A DNA stretch of 64,000 bases, taken from the NCBI GenBank assembly GCA_947495075.1, contig CANLXH010000002.1, positions 558,001 through 622,000 of the forward strand, in the 5' to 3' direction. Source of the DNA: an uncultured Croceitalea sp. (lineage in GTDB: Bacteria > Bacteroidota > Bacteroidia > Flavobacteriales > Flavobacteriaceae). Positions 51,378-60,738 of the stretch are shown in pieces (positions within the stretch are counted from its first letter, which is position 1; the number at the start of each line of letters is the position of its first letter). The translations under genes were made by a program, and so were the position numbers. The notes under the pieces were generated by a model, which made no database searches, was not told the origin of the DNA, and saw only the letters and a list, made by a program, of their open reading frames with translations.

Positions 51378-53930
51378 TCACGGTTTTGGGGTTAAAATTT
51401 GTGATTTATACTCGTCTATATTCTTATGTACTTGTATGATTTTATAGTTGGATGATAAAATTACAAAATTCTCATCCTTAATGCGGTAATCCTTATTATT
51501 TTTTAATAGTTCCGCATAACCTAGTGCAAAGTCTTTAGACTTAAAGCCATGCACTACTATAAATTGATCTTCCAAAGTATAAATATCTTTGGATACTATA
51601 TTTTTATATTTTAAATCCTTAATGGATTCTTCTAAACGCTTTTTAAGCTTTAAGGCCGCCTCATTATTATGTATCTTAAATGGGAAAATTACCTTCCAAT
51701 TTCCTGTTCCTTTTGCACCAGTTTCTGAAGAAAATTCTTTTACAGCTAATTTTGGTAATTGCTCTGCAACCATTTTTTCAGCCTTTTTCCCCTCAGGGTT
51801 GTTTGGATAAGTTAAGGCGACATAGTTTAGTGCTTCTTTAAAAGATTCAAAACCACGCAATCTACCAATCGCATTTGCTTTCAGCATTTCAAATTTTGGA
51901 ACAATTGGATCTCCGGTAAATTTGTTAATATACTCCTCTGATTTTGTGATGACATTTAAAAAATCCTGAGCTTGAAACAATTTATAAAGTTCAGTGTATT
52001 TTTTATCTGGACTATCGGAATCATCAGCCAATACTGCCTGTGGATTTAAAAGAATCTCTGCATAGCGAGAATCTGAATGATTCTTAATGATCTCCTGCTT
52101 TACAGTAGTCGCCAATGGACTTCCAGATTCTTCATAAATTTTATACAAATTGTATTTTGAAGGAAGGATTAAACGTTCTTCGGGGTAAGAGGCTAAAACG
52201 GATTCTAATTTGTCTGCTGCCAGCATGTTTTCCTTGAACTTCTCCTTGTAAATAAGTCCTAATTGATAATTTGCAAAATTTCTTTCTGTTCTTAAACTAT
52301 CTATTATAGTAATATCTGTTGGAATAGCATCAAGATAAAAATCTAAAGAATATTTTTCTTCTGTAGTTGGCTCCGCAGTTGTAGTTCCATCAGTAATTAT
52401 TTCACCTGTAGCTTCAGAAGGTAATGTCTTGGCTTTACTACTCCAACGCCAATCGTCCTCTAACTGGCGGTCTCCCCAACGAGTTTTAAAATCGTTTTTT
52501 CCATAGCCTAAGCTAGTCACATTATAAAAATAAAATTTACCCTTATTTTTCTTGCCAGATTTGGTTTCACCAAAAGCAGCAAAGCCTTTTGTGGTTCTTT
52601 CTTCTTCTTTTTTAGCAGCAACTTCTGCTTTCTGCTTTAGGTCAGCAATATAATTTTCAAAATAAGTTACGCGTTCATCCGGAGACATTGCATGTAACAG
52701 TAGCACACTATCCGCTCTAAAGACAATATCTTCGTATTTAATTACATCTTCTAGGTTATCAAACTTTTTCTTTACAGACCTATACTTTTTAGTATTAACA
52801 ACTAAGTTCGTAAGTACACTATCGTAATAAGCACCTGAAGCTTTGTATTCGTTTTTGTCAAAATTATACTCGGCTAAATTTTCATAGTTTCTGGCATTCA
52901 ACTTTTTATCTGCTTCAGTAGCTCTTAACGACTTGTTGTAATACACTAAGGCCAAACTGTCTGAACCTAGTGCCAGATGATATTGAGCTATCTCATGATA
53001 TATTTTATCTAAAAATGGACGGTTTTCTCGGTCTTCCTCTAAATCTGTTAAATAGTCAAATAGATCTTCCTTGTTGCTATCTTTAATTACAGTATTTCGG
53101 ATTTTCTTTAAGTGCGCATTTATCATATAAACACGTGGAGATTTTCTGTTTAATGCAATAACCTTATCGAAAGCATAGTTCGCACTATCCTTATAATTAA
53201 GTTGATTGTAAAGTTGCCCTATTATAAATAAGTACCTTCCTTTTTCAGAATTGTTTTTAGTATAGCCTTGTGCGATTTTTAATTTTTGGATAGCTGTGTC
53301 TACAACTCCCATATTTAAATATGCTTGAGCTATAACCGCATTTGCATCTGCATATTCTTGGTCCTTTAAAGCATCGTATTTAAAAAGCTGTTTTAAATTT
53401 TTAATAGCTAACTCCGGATTGTCTAATCGCATATTGGTTTTTTCTCTCCAAATGCGGGCTTCATTAAACTTATCGCTCTTTGTATATTTTCTTAAAACAT
53501 AATTAAAGGATTCCAATGCTGGGATATAGCGTTGGTCAAAGTAACGTGCTTTGCCTAATAGTAAAAAAGCTTCATCTGTCTGTGGATTACGCTCCTCATC
53601 CTTAATAACCATACTGTGCTTTTGTATAGCTTTAGTTGCCTTTTCTTCGGCGATTATAAAATTGGGGTTATTATTCTCTGAGTCTAGTTTTATTTCTTCC
53701 GTGACCTCTAAACGTTCTACTGGAAGCACCTCCCAGAAATCATCACGATAGCTATTGTTTAATTCTTCTCGCCCTTTTTCAAAGGCGACATTACCATTAT
53801 ACAATGTATTGTACTTGGTATTTAACGAATGCCAATTACGGTTTATAAAGGCATCTTTTTTTGTTGAACATGCTGTAATTAGCATGAACAATAGCATCCC
53901 CGAAATGATACGATTAAAATAAAACTTCAA
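51378..53930 (-). CDS. sprE: Type IX secretion/gliding lipoprotein SprE (PorW)
   Basis: An 850-residue TPR lipoprotein starting at TTG 53930; upstream in-frame codons run to a stop without ATG, and the later ATG codons would cut the signal peptide. The lipobox is FMLITA-C (Cys21). The N terminus NRNWHSLNTKYNTLYNGN is the conserved PorW/SprE opening. Many TPR units follow, and the C-terminal third is less repetitive with a final ferredoxin-like beta domain (YTLEDQFIVVHGFKSKDFALG). In Flavobacterium SprE is needed for gliding and secretion. It is the first gene of the sprE-bactofilin-atp cluster. Confidence 0.85.
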   Translation of the reverse strand: MKFYFNRIISGMLLFMLITACSTKKDAFINRNWHSLNTKYNTLYNGNVAFEKGREELNNSYRDDFWEVLPVERLEVTEEIKLDSENNNPNFIIAEEKATKAIQKHSMVIKDEERNPQTDEAFLLLGKARYFDQRYIPALESFNYVLRKYTKSDKFNEARIWREKTNMRLDNPELAIKNLKQLFKYDALKDQEYADANAVIAQAYLNMGVVDTAIQKLKIAQGYTKNNSEKGRYLFIIGQLYNQLNYKDSANYAFDKVIALNRKSPRVYMINAHLKKIRNTVIKDSNKEDLFDYLTDLEEDRENRPFLDKIYHEIAQYHLALGSDSLALVYYNKSLRATEADKKLNARNYENLAEYNFDKNEYKASGAYYDSVLTNLVVNTKKYRSVKKKFDNLEDVIKYEDIVFRADSVLLLHAMSPDERVTYFENYIADLKQKAEVAAKKEEERTTKGFAAFGETKSGKKNKGKFYFYNVTSLGYGKNDFKTRWGDRQLEDDWRWSSKAKTLPSEATGEIITDGTTTAEPTTEEKYSLDFYLDAIPTDITIIDSLRTERNFANYQLGLIYKEKFKENMLAADKLESVLASYPEERLILPSKYNLYKIYEESGSPLATTVKQEIIKNHSDSRYAEILLNPQAVLADDSDSPDKKYTELYKLFQAQDFLNVITKSEEYINKFTGDPIVPKFEMLKANAIGRLRGFESFKEALNYVALTYPNNPEGKKAEKMVAEQLPKLAVKEFSSETGAKGTGNWKVIFPFKIHNNEAALKLKKRLEESIKDLKYKNIVSKDIYTLEDQFIVVHGFKSKDFALGYAELLKNNKDYRIKDENFVILSSNYKIIQVHKNIDEYKSQILTPKP

Positions 53931-53957
53931 TGTAAAAATCTTTCCTACGTATCATAA

Positions 53958-53987
53958 CTAAAAAAAGCCTTATTTAGTATAGGGTTT
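53958..53987 (-). terminator. Weak candidate terminator after the ABC exporter genes
   Basis: On the minus strand AAACCCTAT and ATAAGGCTT can pair with two mismatches around ACTAA, followed by seven T. It is the only structure between the ABC ATPase stop and sprE. Confidence 0.4.
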
Positions 53988-54014
53988 ATCGATAAAGTGT
54001 ATGTATTTTTTAGT

Positions 54015-54710
54015 TTAGCCCCCAAAGAAGGTTTCAAGCTCTTTAAGCGTTTCTGTTGAAGTCTCAATATCTTTTACAATTTCACCTTTGTTGAGTACCA
54101 CAATTCGCTCGCAAACTTCTGTAACATGGATTAAGTCGTGACTTGAAACCAGTACCGTTACTTCTTCTTTTTCTGCCAGTTCTTTTATGATTCCTTTTAA
54201 GCGAATCTGTGTAGTAGGATCTAAATTTGCAAAGGGCTCATCAAGAATTACCACTTCAGGGTTACCAATAAAACTAGCAACAATACCTGCCTTTTTCTGG
54301 TTTCCTTTAGATAAATCACGCAAGTACTTTTTCTGACCTAAAATTTCCCCATGGAAAAAATCTTCAAACTCTGACAACAAAGCATCCACATCAGCCTTAT
54401 TTCTACCTCGTAATTCTCCAATAAAATAGAAATATTCTTCTGGAGTCAAATAACCAATTAAGAAGGTTTCATCAATAAAAGCCGAAGTAAAAGGTTTCCA
54501 AGCTTCGCTTTGGTCTACCTGCACATCATTACTTATAATATGACCGGTGCTAGGTTGAATTAAGTCTAACAACAAACTAAACAAAGTAGTTTTACCAGCT
54601 CCGTTATTACCTACCAAACCAAAACTTTGCCCTTTAGGTATTTCTAAAGATTTAATATTTAAAACGGTATTAGCTCCGTATGTTTTTGACAAATTATTGA
54701 CTGTTATCAT
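54015..54710 (-). CDS. ABC transporter ATP-binding protein
   Basis: A 231-residue ABC ATPase with Walker A GNNGAGKTT, signature LSKGNQKKAGI, Walker B VVILDEP and the switch His in SSHDLIHV. It lies 6 bases after its membrane partner (DUF5687), so they form an exporter. The signature motif is LSKGN rather than LSGGQ, common in exporters of this kind. Cargo is unknown. Confidence 0.93.
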   Translation of the reverse strand: MITVNNLSKTYGANTVLNIKSLEIPKGQSFGLVGNNGAGKTTLFSLLLDLIQPSTGHIISNDVQVDQSEAWKPFTSAFIDETFLIGYLTPEEYFYFIGELRGRNKADVDALLSEFEDFFHGEILGQKKYLRDLSKGNQKKAGIVASFIGNPEVVILDEPFANLDPTTQIRLKGIIKELAEKEEVTVLVSSHDLIHVTEVCERIVVLNKGEIVKDIETSTETLKELETFFGG

Positions 54711-54716
54711 AATTGG

Positions 54717-56189
54717 TTATGCTTTTTGTTTGTACGCCAATAGCGTTTTATATTTTTCTTTTTTATAGATTCTTTCAATAATGGCAAACATTTTATTCTT
54801 GAAAACAAAGCCTAGAAGACCAAATACTGCTACGAAAATATAACCCGCTGCTGGGCCTAGCGTAAAATGACCTATCGTATAAATTATAATTGGTAATAAT
54901 AGTTTTGGTAATGTTATTAAAAGAGTCTTTGCATTAAAAGCTTGCTTATCACCAAAGGCTTTTTTATTTGAGGTTAAATCTATAGGGGTTTTTACATAAG
55001 CCCCACCCCATAAAACTAAATAAGAGTTTATGCCAACATTATAAACGGCACCCGCCAAAACAGCTGCATAAGCTTCCCAACCAAAGTATAAGTAGAACGA
55101 TGCTAAAACTGTTGAAATCACCGTTGCAATGATGACCAAATACCATTTTGAAGTTAAATATTCTCGGTACTGAATGTTCTGACTCATCATTAATGGGTAA
55201 TAACTACTGTCCCAACTAGGCACATATTGCCCAAAACTGAAGAGAAACCCACCAGTAACAAAAATGCCTGCAAAAATTTTCATAAACGGATTATCATAGG
55301 AGTCTACCGCTCCGGTAAAAAACAAGAGTCCATAAAAAATAAAAAAGAATCCCGCTATTACGGCTGAGCGTGCACGTTTATTTCTTTTAATTAGCTTAAT
55401 ATCATTCTTTAAAAACGTACCCAAGTTTCCAAAACGGTTTAGCCAATCTAAATTCTCGGTTTTAGCCTCAGTTACTTTAGTTGCCAGACCACCATCTAAA
55501 AACATGTTCTTTTTGAAATAATTGAAAGAAGTTACAAATAGTGCTATTAAAATTGCCCAAGGAATAATCGCCGTTATTGGAATATCATAAAGTTTATCAA
55601 ATAATGGTCCTGTATACGCTGTAATATCAAACCAGCCATAATACTGAGACACACCAAGTAAAATAAAAACCCCCGCAATAAGATAGAAGACATTGTCTTT
55701 GTTATTGACCAATACATTTATGAAGTTATTACAGTAAATGAGCGCCATAAAACCCAAATGCCAACCTATCACATTTATGACCTCGTAGCCTTGAGTCAAT
55801 AATATTATACTGAATGGTACAAAGAAAAATGCATGTGACCAATTGAAAAAAGAAACAATAGTCTTACCAAGTGAATAGTGCACTACCTGACTCTTTTTAA
55901 ACGGCAGATACAAGAGTGGTTTAATATTGGTGACTGGCATTTTCTGTAACATATATCGAAAAACCAAATCGAATACGAGATAATAAATCAAGAACTTATT
56001 TACCACACGCAATGGGTCACCTAGTTCCGCTTTTTCAATAATAAAGTAAGTACCAAAACCCAGACTTAAAAACACCGCAATAAAATATAAAGCTCCAAGA
56101 GCCATTAGTATTTTAAACCAGATTTCGGTTCTAAAAGAAGCTGACCTAAAAAAGGATTTCCACTGAAGGTTGATAAAATGTTTGAACAT
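54717..56189 (-). CDS. DUF5687 family ABC exporter membrane protein
   Basis: A 490-residue protein with about 12 hydrophobic segments. It begins MFKHFINLQWKSFFRSASF and includes NIKPLLYLPFKKSQVVHYSLGK, features of DUF5687 membrane proteins. They are encoded with ABC ATPases and probably form the transport channel. Nothing indicates what is moved. The start is 127 bases from the divergent PaaE-like gene. Confidence 0.85.
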   Translation of the reverse strand: MFKHFINLQWKSFFRSASFRTEIWFKILMALGALYFIAVFLSLGFGTYFIIEKAELGDPLRVVNKFLIYYLVFDLVFRYMLQKMPVTNIKPLLYLPFKKSQVVHYSLGKTIVSFFNWSHAFFFVPFSIILLTQGYEVINVIGWHLGFMALIYCNNFINVLVNNKDNVFYLIAGVFILLGVSQYYGWFDITAYTGPLFDKLYDIPITAIIPWAILIALFVTSFNYFKKNMFLDGGLATKVTEAKTENLDWLNRFGNLGTFLKNDIKLIKRNKRARSAVIAGFFFIFYGLLFFTGAVDSYDNPFMKIFAGIFVTGGFLFSFGQYVPSWDSSYYPLMMSQNIQYREYLTSKWYLVIIATVISTVLASFYLYFGWEAYAAVLAGAVYNVGINSYLVLWGGAYVKTPIDLTSNKKAFGDKQAFNAKTLLITLPKLLLPIIIYTIGHFTLGPAAGYIFVAVFGLLGFVFKNKMFAIIERIYKKEKYKTLLAYKQKA

Positions 56190-56291
56190 TGTCGTTGGTA
56201 GTTTTGTTCGGAAGATTAGTGGCTAAAATAGATTATTTGTTACAAATCAAAAGCATTTTAAAATAATGAACCTTAAAATAGTATGAATCCT

Positions 56292-56299
56292 TAAATTTG
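56292..56299 (+). promoter_or_regulatory. -7 promoter element before the PaaE-like gene
   Basis: TAAATTTG matches TAnnTTTG and lies 17 bases before the ATG. No TTG at -33. Confidence 0.45.
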
Positions 56300-56316
56300 C
56301 AGCCAAAATTGATTTC

Positions 56317-57366
56317 ATGAGTGATTTTCATAAATTAACTGTTGCAGCAGTTGATACCTTAACACCAAATTCCGTTGCTATAACTTTTGATATTGCGGCA
56401 AATCTAAAAAACACTTTTTCGTATTCGCCTGGTCAATATATTACCATAAAACATACTATAAATAATGATGAAGTTCGCCGAGCATACTCTATTTCTTCTG
56501 CTCCTTCTTCAGGAAAGTTAACCGTTGGCATAAAGAAAGTAGAAGGCGGTACCTTTTCTGTCTACGCAAATAGCAAAATTAAAGTAGGAGACGTTTTAGA
56601 GGTAATGCTTCCTGAAGGTCGTTTCACTTTTGAACCTAATCAAAAAATACAAAACATAGCTGCTTTTGCTGCGGGTAGTGGCATTACTCCTATTATAAGC
56701 ATTGCTCAAACGGTATTGGAAAGTAATGCCTCAAATACTTTTGTTTTGGTCTATGGTAATCAAAATCCCGTTGAGACCATGTACCACTCCCAAATATTGG
56801 AGCTACAAGAAAAATTTGGAGAGCGCTTTTTTGTGCAATTTGTTTATAGTAAAGTTTCTGAACCCGATTGTCTTTTTGGACGAATTGAAACCTCGACGGT
56901 TAACTTAATCCTTAAAAATAAGTTTAAAGAAATATCTTTTGAAGCCTTTTACTTATGTGGACCAGAAGCAATGATTAACTCTGTTTCTGATACCTTAAAA
57001 AGTAATGGTGTTTCTGAAGATAAAATTTATTTTGAACTTTTTACAACTTCTGACACAGAAGATACCCTTGCTGAAAACTTAGATGGGAAAACCAAAATTG
57101 AAGTATTGGTCGATGATGAAACCTTCTCTTTTGAAATGGATCAAAAAATATTGATTTTAGATGCAGTCCTAAAAGAAAATATTGATGCCCCATACTCATG
57201 TCAAGGTGGAGTTTGCAGTAGTTGTATTGCTCGAGTTACCGAAGGAAAAGCAGCGATGGTAAATAACCAGATTCTAACAGACGGGGAAGTTGCCGAAGGT
57301 TTAATTCTTACTTGTCAAGCACACCCGACCACTGCTACTATAAAGGTGGATTATGATGATGTTTAA
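56317..57366 (+). CDS. PaaE-like ferredoxin/FAD oxidoreductase
   Basis: A 349-residue protein made of a ferredoxin-NADP reductase module followed by a plant-type [2Fe-2S] ferredoxin. The FAD site is RRAYSISSAPSSGK near residue 51, the NAD(P) site is FAAGSGITPIISI, and the cluster ligands are CQGGVCSSC plus a later Cys (LTCQAH). It resembles PaaE, the reductase of phenylacetyl-CoA epoxidase, and Hcr-type reductases. No other paa genes are nearby, so it may serve another oxygenase or desaturase. Electron transfer function is confident; the partner is not known. Confidence 0.88.
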   Translation: MSDFHKLTVAAVDTLTPNSVAITFDIAANLKNTFSYSPGQYITIKHTINNDEVRRAYSISSAPSSGKLTVGIKKVEGGTFSVYANSKIKVGDVLEVMLPEGRFTFEPNQKIQNIAAFAAGSGITPIISIAQTVLESNASNTFVLVYGNQNPVETMYHSQILELQEKFGERFFVQFVYSKVSEPDCLFGRIETSTVNLILKNKFKEISFEAFYLCGPEAMINSVSDTLKSNGVSEDKIYFELFTTSDTEDTLAENLDGKTKIEVLVDDETFSFEMDQKILILDAVLKENIDAPYSCQGGVCSSCIARVTEGKAAMVNNQILTDGEVAEGLILTCQAHPTTATIKVDYDDV

Positions 57367-57400
57367 GGCCCCTTCTAGCTCCCCCAAAAGAGGAGAACTC
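57367..57400. repeat. Candidate dispersed intergenic repeat
   Basis: GGCCCCTTCTAGCTCCCCC followed by AAAAGAGGAGAAC directly after the stop codon. The CTCC...GGAG arms can pair. The GC content stands out from its surroundings and the motif resembles repeats spread between genes in Flavobacteriia. Only one copy is in this window. Confidence 0.4.
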
Positions 57401-57473
57401 TTACTAAGACGTATGATGTAGTGCTTATAAAGATAAATAGTTAAGAGACAAGCAGATGTGACCCGTTTTCGTT

Positions 57474-58241
57474 TTAAGTTACTACTTTATCTAAGGCCCA
57501 ACAAGCACGGTCATAGCCGATAGTATAAGCTTTATCAATGTCTTTTTTATCCAGTATGCCAATATGTTCCAATTCTTGTGGTTCTATGAGCACATCACAT
57601 TCCCCAATTTTCTCTCTACACGAGGCATAAATCATGAGCCCTGTAATTCTTCCTGTCAATTGAAAGGAATTACGGAGGTGTTTCTTATCTAGCTTACCAT
57701 TAATAGATACATTACTACCTATAATAAGCTCACAATTTTTTTCCAGATATTCTTTAGGAAAATTGTTCATTATTCCACCATCCGCATAAAGCGTTTCGTC
57801 CACTTCCACAGGGCTAAAAACAGGCGATAAAGCCGCAGAGGCAAGCAATGGCAAAATAAGCTCTCCGTTAGTAAAAACCTTCTCTTTGCCATTCATTAAA
57901 TCGGTAGCAACTACATACAAGGGTTTAGCCAAAGACTCGAACGTATTAGCAGAAAAATGTTTTTGAAAAACGCTGGCAAACTTAGTAGTATCGATTAGCC
58001 CCGGTTTTCCGATAGCGAAATAATTGTATTGAAACAGTGGTGTACCTTTAAAGAACTGAAGCATTTCATCAGTGCTATTTCCATTAGCATAAAGAGCTCC
58101 TATCAAAGCTCCTACGCTAGCACCAGCAATTTCGTGCACATCAATATGTCTTTCTTGCATCGCTTTTAACAGACCAATATGGGCCATACCGCGAATGCCG
58201 CCTCCTGATAAAACAAGTCCGATTTTCTTTTCTGAATTCAT
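57474..58241 (-). CDS. Patatin-like phospholipase
   Basis: From the ATG at 58241 it has 255 residues; a TTG four codons earlier is less likely. It has the patatin marks: oxyanion loop GGGIRG, the nucleophile in GASVG (Ser near 43) and the catalytic Asp in DGG (ADGGIMNNFP). It is the RssA/NTE-like bacterial type, with no signal peptide, acting on phospholipids or lysophospholipids in the cytoplasm. It is divergent from the arsenosugar operon. Confidence 0.9.
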   Translation of the reverse strand: MNSEKKIGLVLSGGGIRGMAHIGLLKAMQERHIDVHEIAGASVGALIGALYANGNSTDEMLQFFKGTPLFQYNYFAIGKPGLIDTTKFASVFQKHFSANTFESLAKPLYVVATDLMNGKEKVFTNGELILPLLASAALSPVFSPVEVDETLYADGGIMNNFPKEYLEKNCELIIGSNVSINGKLDKKHLRNSFQLTGRITGLMIYASCREKIGECDVLIEPQELEHIGILDKKDIDKAYTIGYDRACWALDKVVT

Positions 58242-58309
58242 TAAATTATTCAACAGCTTGCAATTCCTGTTAAAGTTAATAGTTTAACGTAATCTTTTCT
58301 ATCTCTAAT

Positions 58310-58346
58310 CGACAAAAACCACTCTTAAGTTTTTGTCGTAAGTTTA
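58310..58346 (+). promoter_or_regulatory. Perfect inverted repeat beside a -7 element, upstream of the arsenosugar operon
   Basis: CGACAAAAAC (58310-58319) is exactly complementary to GTTTTTGTCG (58329-58338) over a 9-base loop. It is followed immediately by TAAGTTTA (58339-58346), one base off the -7 consensus, and by the operon's TTG start at 58365. A protein bound to the repeat would cover the -33 to -7 spacer. Confidence 0.5.
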
Positions 58347-58364
58347 CACCACAATTGCTATGCT

Positions 58365-59051
58365 TTGCTAAAAGCCGTCCAACATAACACTGCAATACTA
58401 ATTTTTGCTCATTCTGCTGCACAAGAATTTGAGCAAAAACCTTTTGCTAAAAACACAGTATTATTTGAGGCACTTAATAAAGAGACCCTAACCAAGGTCA
58501 AAAAAACTGGACTACCTTATTTTCATTTTACAGAAAAAGAGCAATTTGGAGATACTTTTGGGGAGCGCTTTGTTAATGCCATTCAAGAAGTATATGAAAA
58601 AGGGTATAAAAATGTCATTACCATAGGTAACGATAGCCCACAACTAAAAACATCTCATCTACTCGAAGCTAACAAGCAACTTGAATTAGGGAAAACAGTT
58701 CTAGGACCTACATTCGATGGTGGATTTTATCTAATGGGGCTTCAAAAATCAACCTTTGATGCTTCGCTATTTGAAAGACTCCCATGGCAACGCTTCGGTT
58801 TATTCAATAGAATTTCGCAACTGTTTGAAAACAGCAATTCAAATCTGTTTAGATTGCCAGTTTTTGAGGATATCGATACCGAAAGAGATGTTGCTATTAT
58901 ACTTAACTTTACAAAAACACTTTCTTCGTTTATTTTATTGCTGTTGAATAAAATTAGCAGCTATTTAGATACTATTTTCCCTAAACAAGAAAATATTTCT
59001 CATACTAATTTTTCACTGTCCTTTTACAATAAAGGATCTCCTCTTCTTTAG
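58365..59051 (+). CDS. DUF2064/TIGR04282-type arsenosugar-associated transferase
   Basis: A 228-residue glycosyltransferase-like (CofC-type nucleotidyltransferase fold) protein. Start is TTG at 58365; there is no in-frame ATG before it and an out-of-frame ATG at 58360 stops after three codons. Signatures are TAILIFAHSA near the start, VITIGNDSPQLKTSHL, GPTFDGGFYLMGL and EDIDTERDV. It is the protein type found with ArsS and ArsM in arsenosugar clusters, probably moving a sugar or nucleotide group. Residues after about 185 are hydrophobic and less conserved. Exact reaction not proven. Confidence 0.75.
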   Translation: MLKAVQHNTAILIFAHSAAQEFEQKPFAKNTVLFEALNKETLTKVKKTGLPYFHFTEKEQFGDTFGERFVNAIQEVYEKGYKNVITIGNDSPQLKTSHLLEANKQLELGKTVLGPTFDGGFYLMGLQKSTFDASLFERLPWQRFGLFNRISQLFENSNSNLFRLPVFEDIDTERDVAIILNFTKTLSSFILLLLNKISSYLDTIFPKQENISHTNFSLSFYNKGSPLL

Positions 59052-59178
59052 ATTTTCTAGCTACTACCATTTTAGGTGGTTAACTAATCTTTTTTAATGA
59101 ATTTTATCGCTACTAAATTCCTTAGTGATATCATTCAACAATATCAATATCTCTTTTAAAACATTTTAAATACAGACA

Positions 59179-59514
59179 ATGGCAAATTCATATTATGACC
59201 CAGCAGATTTAAGAAAATTTGGTAAAATCACAGAGTGGAGCGAAGAGCTTGGAACAAAATTCTTTGATTATTATGGTAAGGTTTTCGAAGAAGGTGCACT
59301 AAGTGCTAGAGAAAAATCTCTAATAGCCTTAGCTGTGGCACATGTAGTAAAATGTCCCTACTGCATTGATGCCTATACGAAAGATGGATTGCAAAAAGGA
59401 ATTACTAAAGAAGAAATGATGGAAGCAGTGCATGCGGGAGCAGCAATTGAAAGTGGAGCTACATTGGTGCATGGTGTGCAAATGATGAATAAGTATAACA
59501 AACTATCTATGTAG
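59179..59514 (+). CDS. AhpD/carboxymuconolactone-decarboxylase-like protein of the arsenosugar cluster
   Basis: A 111-residue helical protein with a redox CxxC in VKCPYCIDAYTKDGL and the AhpD-type helix following, including HAGAAIESGATLVHG. Such peroxidase-like proteins occur next to ArsS and ArsM in arsenosugar loci. It probably protects or supplies thiols in arsenic chemistry, but its reaction is not known. It starts 127 bases after the DUF2064 gene and ends 31 before arsS. Confidence 0.85.
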   Translation: MANSYYDPADLRKFGKITEWSEELGTKFFDYYGKVFEEGALSAREKSLIALAVAHVVKCPYCIDAYTKDGLQKGITKEEMMEAVHAGAAIESGATLVHGVQMMNKYNKLSM

Positions 59515-59545
59515 TTAGTCAAGTCCATGGTATAAAAAAGATTAA

Positions 59546-60631
59546 ATGGAAAAAAGTATTCTACCAAAGAAAAAACCAATGCAAAAGTCCCTTAAAGCAA
59601 GGGATAATGAATTGGCAGTTACAAATAAGCAACTACAGATATTGGATGGCGGCCTTTTTGCAGATGGAGAGCTTCCTTATTTTAAGGATAAAATAGGAGA
59701 GATAGGACATTTTCCACTTCGCCCAAAGAAATTAGAAATTCTTCAAATAAATGTTGGGTACATGTGCAATCAGGTTTGTGAACACTGTCATGTAGATGCT
59801 GGTCCAGACCGAAAAGAGATAATGACGAGGGAAACCATGCAACTTTGTTTGGAAGTGATAAAAAATACCGGAGCACATACCTTAGATTTAACGGGTGGAG
59901 CTCCAGAAATGAATCCTGATTTTAGATGGTTTGTAGAAGAAGCTGCCAAAGCGGGCATCAAAGATTTTATCGTTCGTTCTAACCTTACTATTATAAGAGC
60001 AAACAAAAAGTATTATGATTTACCTGACTTCTTTAAAAAACACAATGTCCATGTAATTTCTTCCATGCCACATTACACTCGTGGTAAAACAGATAAACAA
60101 CGAGGTGATGGCGTTTTTGATAAGTCTATAAAAGCATTACAAGAACTTAATGAAAGAGGCTATGGAATGCCTGGAAGTTCATTGCGATTAGATTTAGTCT
60201 ACAACCCATCTGGAGCCTACTTGCCTGGAGACCAAATGGCTATGGAAAAGGACTTTAAAAAAGCGTTGGATGAAGATTTTGGAATTCAATTCCATAATCT
60301 ATTTGCTATTACCAATTTGCCCATTGCTCGCTTCTTAGATTATTTAATTGCATCAGAAAACTATGAAGACTATATGTATGCTTTGGTGGAGGCTTATAAT
60401 CCTGCTGCCGTAGCAAATGTAATGTGTACCAATACTATTTCTATTAGTTGGGATGGTTGGTTATATGACTGCGATTTTAATCAGATGCTCGATTTAAAAG
60501 TAGCAAGCAAAGTAAAGCACATTAAAGATTATAACGAAGATTTATTAAACGACAGAAATATTATCATTTCCCAACATTGCTATGGTTGTACCGCTGGTGC
60601 AGGTAGTAGTTGTCAAGGAACCGTAGCCTGA
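59546..60631 (+). CDS. arsS: Arsenosugar biosynthesis radical SAM protein ArsS
   Basis: A 361-residue radical SAM enzyme. The cluster motif CNQVCEHCHVDAG (CxxxCxxC) is near residue 74, followed by LTGGAPEMNPDF, the SAM-binding GGxP-like motif. The C-terminal domain ends in CYGCTAGAGSSCQG, a Cys-rich cluster site of the DUF3641 type. ArsS is thought to join the 5'-deoxyadenosyl group of SAM to a methylated arsenical, building the sugar of arsenosugars. It lies between the AhpD-like gene and ArsM. Confidence 0.9.
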   Translation: MEKSILPKKKPMQKSLKARDNELAVTNKQLQILDGGLFADGELPYFKDKIGEIGHFPLRPKKLEILQINVGYMCNQVCEHCHVDAGPDRKEIMTRETMQLCLEVIKNTGAHTLDLTGGAPEMNPDFRWFVEEAAKAGIKDFIVRSNLTIIRANKKYYDLPDFFKKHNVHVISSMPHYTRGKTDKQRGDGVFDKSIKALQELNERGYGMPGSSLRLDLVYNPSGAYLPGDQMAMEKDFKKALDEDFGIQFHNLFAITNLPIARFLDYLIASENYEDYMYALVEAYNPAAVANVMCTNTISISWDGWLYDCDFNQMLDLKVASKVKHIKDYNEDLLNDRNIIISQHCYGCTAGAGSSCQGTVA

Positions 60632-60656
60632 AAATAATATAAAAACCAATGTCTCC

Positions 60657-60718
60657 TCGAGCGCAGTCGAGAGGTCATAAAAGAACATTAATTTTAATTA
60701 GGTCTCGACTGCGCTCGA
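60657..60718. repeat. REP-like inverted doublet between arsS and arsM
   Basis: TCGAGCGCAGTCGAGA (60657-60672) and its exact reverse complement TCTCGACTGCGCTCGA (60703-60718) face each other across 30 AT-rich bases. Each arm also contains TCGA...TCGA and can fold alone. The GC-rich arms differ sharply from the surroundings and resemble the dispersed REP-type elements of flavobacterial genomes. Confidence 0.75.
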
Positions 60719-60738
60719 CCTGACAAAAGTTTTACAAA

